Positions 59,241 to 64,000 of a stretch of DNA of 64,000 bases are shown here, in pieces. Position numbers and translations under genes: made by a program. Positions within the stretch are counted from its first letter, which is position 1, and the number at the start of each line of letters is the position of its first letter. This DNA is from Lunularia cruciata (lineage: Eukaryota > Streptophyta > Marchantiopsida > Lunulariales > Lunulariaceae), in the NCBI GenBank assembly GCA_948567375.1, contig OX419757.1, positions 73,601,836 through 73,665,835 of the forward strand, written 5' to 3'. The notes under the pieces were generated by a model. It saw nothing but the letters and a program-made list of their open reading frames with translations. It did no database searches and was not told the DNA's origin.

Positions 59241-60790
59241 GCATGAGGTACAGAAAAAGATATTGTGATAGATCATCAATAGTCATAATAAAGTATCTAT
59301 AACCAGAATGGGTAAGAGATATAGGACCATGTATGTCTAAATGAATGAGACCAAGTAATTCCTTAGCTTGAGTAGGAGGTTTAGTAGAGAATGGTTATTA
59401 GGAATGCTTTCCATACAAACAAGCAGTATAGTGAAAGGGCTCATTTTTTATAGTGTAATTTGGAACATTTGCAATTAGATCTTTTGAAAAAAGTTGATGG
59501 AGTAGGTCAATGCTAATATGACCCAATCTATTATGCCATAAAGAAGGAGGATTAATATGGAAATAGAGCAAGCACTGATTTGAGAGGTAAAAAATATAAC
59601 TCCAAGTTTATATAAATTTGTTGTCAAGGGGCAAGGGGCAATTGCAATTAAATTTCCTTGAGTATCATGCACAATACAATGTTGGTTACTAATTAAAGCA
59701 AATCTTCCCCACAAGTTCTAGCTACTTGATGATGAAAAGGTTTCTCCTTAAGCCTAGTATGTACAAAACATTCTTCAAATGTTTTGAGTCACCTTGTGGA
59801 AGGCAAACAATCACCTGACCTGAACCAGAGATATCTTGGGTGGAGTTATCTTAAAGATATACTTTTTTGGGTATGGCATAAGGTTCATGAGTAGTAAAGC
59901 TATTTTTTGAGTGAGCCATGTTGTGAGTGGCTCTCAAATCTAAATACCAAGAATTATCTTAAACAAGATGTTATATTGTAAGAAAGTACAATATAGTAAA
60001 CAAAAAAGTGTGCTTGAGCTCTTGATCTTTGTGAAGTTGCTACAAACTCATCTAAAATTTGTTCTTTTTAATCCTTGAAGTCATGTCTAGTAAGATGCAA
60101 TAGAAGCACTTCATCTTCTTGTTGGGATTTTTTTGATTAGTTGTGGAAGGTCCCAATGAAGATGAATAATCTAGTTGGAAACTAGACCAAGGAGCTGAAG
60201 CATTAAAGGATCCACTTTTGCCTTTATAGAAATTCTGCTTTTCTAATTCTCTACATTAGACTTGCTTTTTGGATGGAAATTCCCCTTAGAAGTGTACAAT
60301 GCAATTGTGGGCTTAGACATTTGAGACTTTAACATTTTTTCCTCTTGAAGGAGATATTGCATGAGCTTATGCCAGGTCAGATTTTATTGACCTTGCAATG
60401 AAGTCAAAAGATTTTGGAAACTTTTTGGCATGCTATACATCATAGCAAGCATTTAATTTTTGTGTGAAGTTTGTACACTTGTAGAAGCTAGTTTATCAAC
60501 TAAAGTTCTAAACTGATGAACATACGTAATAACACTATCACTTTCCTTCATTTCCAACATTTAAAGTTCATCTTGCAAACACATTCTTGTGACTCCATCA
60601 TGAGCTTCATATAATTGCTCAAAAATAATCCAAGCTTCCAAAGCAAGTCGGGAAGAGCCCAGATGATGAATCTGACTGTCATCAAGTTTATTAATAATAA
60701 AGGATAATGCAAAAGCATTACTTGTATTCCAATCAATAATGCTACCAAGGCATGCTAATGGCAAAATGGGAACTATAGTAACTATTTGAC
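59241..60790 (-). pseudogene. Ty1/copia gag, protease and integrase start, broken
   Basis: Minus strand order: a UBN2-type gag (SFIINKLDDSQIHHLGSS, 60,548-60,764); a protease residue block DLRATHNM, where DSGATHNM is usual, near 59,910-59,935; and the pre-integrase region with LGHI-like text (59,475-59,530). Integrase start lies near 59,270-59,350. Many stops. RT and LTRs are absent. The only copia coding sequence in the window. Confidence 0.8.
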
Positions 60791-60801
60791 TAGCATGTGC
60801 G

Positions 60802-63100
60802 TGTAATACCTTTAGCTATATATATTATCTAGAGGTGGAAATTGGCTTGGTAACATCTGAAAGGATGTTATATGTGATTTACTAAGTAGACCAGATAGAG
60901 GTGTCGCCAAAAGAGTACTTCCACTAATAAGGCAAGAGTTGAAAACTTTAGAGCCTAAATGGATAAATTAGACCTCAAAAATGATACAAGTGTCTTTCTT
61001 TTGGAGGAGAAGCTTGCCTTCTCCCCCTCTTAGCTATTTTTCTTGTTGAGAGCTCTCCATTAGTACCTCACCCACGCAATTTTGAGTTTCCTTCATAAAG
61101 ACTCCCTAAAGATTCTCCCTTGTCAACCTTGTTTGACAAACCAGATAGGACAAGGACCAACATGTCACCCATCCATGCAACTAACCTAAGGGTAGAGCTT
61201 GCTAACATATCACCAATCCATGTATTTGATCTAAGGTGGAGTTTCTCTTGAAAGGATCCTCTTGGCTATAATAAAGACAAGGTGCTCCCCTGGGACATCG
61301 GAGTATTGACGGCTAAAACTTTGTGTGTTTTTGTGTGTGTTTCTCTTGGGGGTTCTCTTGTCCTTGGAACATTACAATGGTATCAAAGAAAGTGTTTTAA
61401 TACAAGAGAATAGATCATCCCTCTTGGAGGAACATGGGTTATTGAGACTGAGTAATTTTGCAAGGAGAAAATGTAATGCAATTGATAGATTACGGGTGTT
61501 TTAGAGAGAGGATGGTATGGAGACTCTTGCAGGAAAATTTCTTACACTTTTCTTTCTATTCTTGAATCCATTCCACATTAAGATTATGTACATCCAGTGT
61601 GAGCAAGTGAGAGTATATCTCATTTATCATTTTGGAAGAGAGTTCATGGACATAATTATGAATTCACCAAACCCAATAATTCTACTTGTAATGATATATG
61701 ATAAAGAGTGGGACTTGAAATCTATATTGTGTTATGATGTAATGGATTTGAAAAAACCAAATCTTTTCTCTTTCAACACTCAAGTAGAAACCCATTATGC
61801 GGTTAGACCAAAAGTGATGTTTAGGGATTTCATAGTCCACAATTTTGATGAGAAATATTATCAATGAGTGATAGCCTTTGAGGTCCTAATGGTAGTTCTA
61901 ATAATTTATGCCCTCCCTTAATTTATGCCCTCCCTTCATATTAACCCTCTATTGAAGGAGGAAGTAGTGATTGAGCATTTGCAATGTGAAAGAATCATGG
62001 ATCTACAATCGCAAGATTTGATCCAAGGAATGCAAGGGATGTTGAATGAGTTTTGGGAGATCAAGATGACCATGGAGGCATTGCAAAGTCAAGTACCTAC
62101 CTTCAAGAATTATCAAGCATTGCAAGAAGTGAAAACATTCCAAAACCCAATGCCAACAACTAAAGTACTTTGAGAGTCACTCATGCTAATGACATCGATC
62201 TCAATCAACAATGATACCACATTGTTACTATGGATGAAGAATATATACATCATCAAGCCTTACAAGGGATAATGTTCCATGGAAGTAGTGGAAAACTGGA
62301 TTTCAAGAATGAATTGATACTTTTGATTATTCATAATTGAGATCATCAAGACCATTTTGCATGCAAGTTTACATGTGGGTACTTGATTGATAAAGCTCTC
62401 ACATTGTACAATGCTTTGGAATAATCAATGTTGGCAAAAGTAAGAGAGATCACTTGGACAAAAATGCAAGAAGGGCTGCTAAAGAATTTCCAATTTGTGG
62501 ATTTCATGTAGATGGTCCAAACTTGACTACGGAGATTGAAGCAAAAGAACAATCTACAAGAGTACATGGGAGAATCTCTTGATCTGTAGGTTGTATAACT
62601 AATACAAATCTAGTAGAAGATCTTGACATTTCAAATGGGGGTTAAAAAGAGTAAATTCACCAAGAGGTAATGGCACAAAATCCTTGCACTATTTATGAAA
62701 CCATTGTGTGCACTCAAAGAATAGTAGGGCCGCTTAGAAGAGGTGAAGGGGCATTTTTGACTCAACAATATTAGGCTAAAACATCATACTTTGGTGGACA
62801 AATTCCTTTGGAATTATGTAACATTTGGTTCTAAGACCAAGGAGCACGACAACTTCAATGAGAATAGGGATGGGTCAAGGAAAGAGGAGATTGAGTCTCA
62901 CAAGGAGAGTTTTGCACATAGCCATCAATTGTCATGCTTGTCTTCCTAGAGACCTTGGCCTCCATATAGGCAACCTTTGAATAACATGGAGAGACAAATT
63001 GAAGAAGAGGATGTTGAAATCACATTGGAAAACAAAGATTACCAATAAATGTATCTTGTGGCCTTGTTGGCTCAATAGAGAAGATAAAAAGTGGAGGAGG
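60802..63100 (+). mobile_element. D/E-family 5' end: LTR, primer site and gag
   Basis: LTR 60,802-61,376 (575 bases, TGTAATACC to ACATTACA), primer site TGGTATCAAAG at 61,378-61,388. gag pieces: 61,517-61,867 (GKFLTLFFLFLNPFHIKIMY) and 61,925-62,173 (MDLQSQDLIQGMQGMLNEF), then heavily mutated sequence to about 63,060 (NNMERQIEEEDVE). The zinc knuckle is lost. The 3' part is missing. Confidence 0.85.
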
Positions 63101-63560
63101 AAGAATCTATTGCTATTGGTTCTCCCATGGCATATTTCTTCTATGTCATCTTTCTTCTTGAAGGTATAATTATCCTTGGGGTGGAAGGTGAACAATCATA
63201 AACCTCCCTTCTTCCTTATTGACCATCTATTTCTTCATTCTTATTGATTAAACAATAATTATTTTAATCTAAGTACTTAGTCTATTAAACTTACTTATTT
63301 TAAAAGAAAAAGATGCACTTTGGAAAGAGAAGAAGTAGACATACCCCTCTCTTCATATCCTTGTTCTTCTCTCAATTGTAGTATTTGTGGACATGCCATC
63401 CATTGTATCAAGTGGTGAATAGATTCCTCTCTATATCAGCAAGCTATAGGGACTCATTTATTTAGAGCTTCTTACTCAATAAGGTCCTATCCATTGAAGA
63501 TGAAATTTCTCAAGGAAGAACTTATCTCAACTATTGTACAATAGTACCTACTCCACTTCC
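63101..63560. other. Unassigned junction sequence
   Basis: AT-rich sequence between the gag remnant and the integrase fragment. No recognised feature. Confidence 0.4.
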
Positions 63561-64000
63561 TCAATCTGCTTAGGCTAGACCTTTTGGTCATAAACCTCTT
63601 TTCTTCTTTCTTGAGCATCCTTGGTGTAATTGTGCAATTCATCTCTCTTCTCCTCCAAAAACATCAATTTCTTGATCTAGAAAGGTTGTCTATCCTCCAC
63701 AATCATCCATTCTTCAAATAAAATCCTATATGTAGGCATCTCAAATTTGATGGGCAAAATGGGATGGAGTCCATATGTGAGAAAGTTAGGTGTTTGCTTT
63801 GTTATGAGTTTCTCAATGGTGCAATATGTCTACAAGTTATTTTGATCTTGGTATCCCAATTTTATGTATAATTCATTGTTTCCTTGCTTAAGATTTTTCA
63901 TAGCAATCTATTTGCTCTTCCATCAATCTATTTTCTTTTGGATGGTTAGGGGTTAGTTTTCCTATTTTTAATCTAAAATTTTGACTAAGGGTCTCCACAG
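63560..64000 (-). pseudogene. Tat-type integrase fragment, cut by window end
   Basis: On the minus strand, starting at the window edge: core text FRLKIGKLTPNHPKENRL; then after a frameshift LTYGLHPILPIKFEMPTYRI; then EKRDELHNYTKDAQERRKEV. It matches the order in element F, uninterrupted at the place where E sits in F. Many stops. Confidence 0.75.

Overview
The window is nuclear DNA from a plant. The evidence is spliceosomal introns in two plant-type heavy-metal-associated (HMA) domain genes, and a dense block of Ty3/gypsy retrotransposons whose primer sites match the plant initiator-Met tRNA. I cannot fix the species. A streptophyte outside the flowering plants (bryophyte, fern or allied lineage) would fit best. 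The one precedent I know for the retrotransposon DNA methyltransferase seen here in the green lineage is from charophyte algae.

Layout: about 1-21,200 is low-repeat sequence. It holds two recognisable genes, an HMA/glycine-rich gene (8,743-9,603) and a paralogue 5 kb downstream (14,607-15,431, 5' end unresolved). It also has short tandem duplications, microsatellites and two strong hairpins; one (19,454-19,528) is miRNA-precursor-like. Most of the rest shows no gene I can recognise.

From about 21,200 to the end almost everything is decayed LTR retrotransposon. The oldest layer is element C1 (+ strand, pieces between 21,816 and 56,589). It carries gag, protease, a DNMT3-like cytosine-5 methyltransferase domain, RT, RNase H, and an integrase ending in a PHD finger. 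C1 was hit three times: by the complete chromovirus B (22,382-28,009, TSD GAGAG), by an element now left as a solo LTR (32,744 to about 33,433), and by chromovirus D (from 35,347). D's gag was hit by a large Tat/Athila-like element F (- strand, 36,708-53,111). F's integrase was hit by chromovirus E (- strand, 40,424-46,930). This gives four levels, C1 > D > F > E. Beyond 56,590 come fragments: a second methyltransferase-element copy C2 (- strand), a 3' end of a B-family element (- strand), a Ty1/copia gag-protease-integrase piece (- strand), a 5' end of a D/E-family element (+ strand), and a Tat-type integrase piece (- strand).

No retrotransposon here looks autonomous. Reading frames carry stops, frameshifts and lost catalytic residues, though E keeps several long frames. 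The most unusual content is the element family joining a DNA methyltransferase and a histone-reader-type finger to an ordinary gag-pol. Next is a chromovirus LTR packed with heat-shock-element-like repeats upstream of its TATA box.
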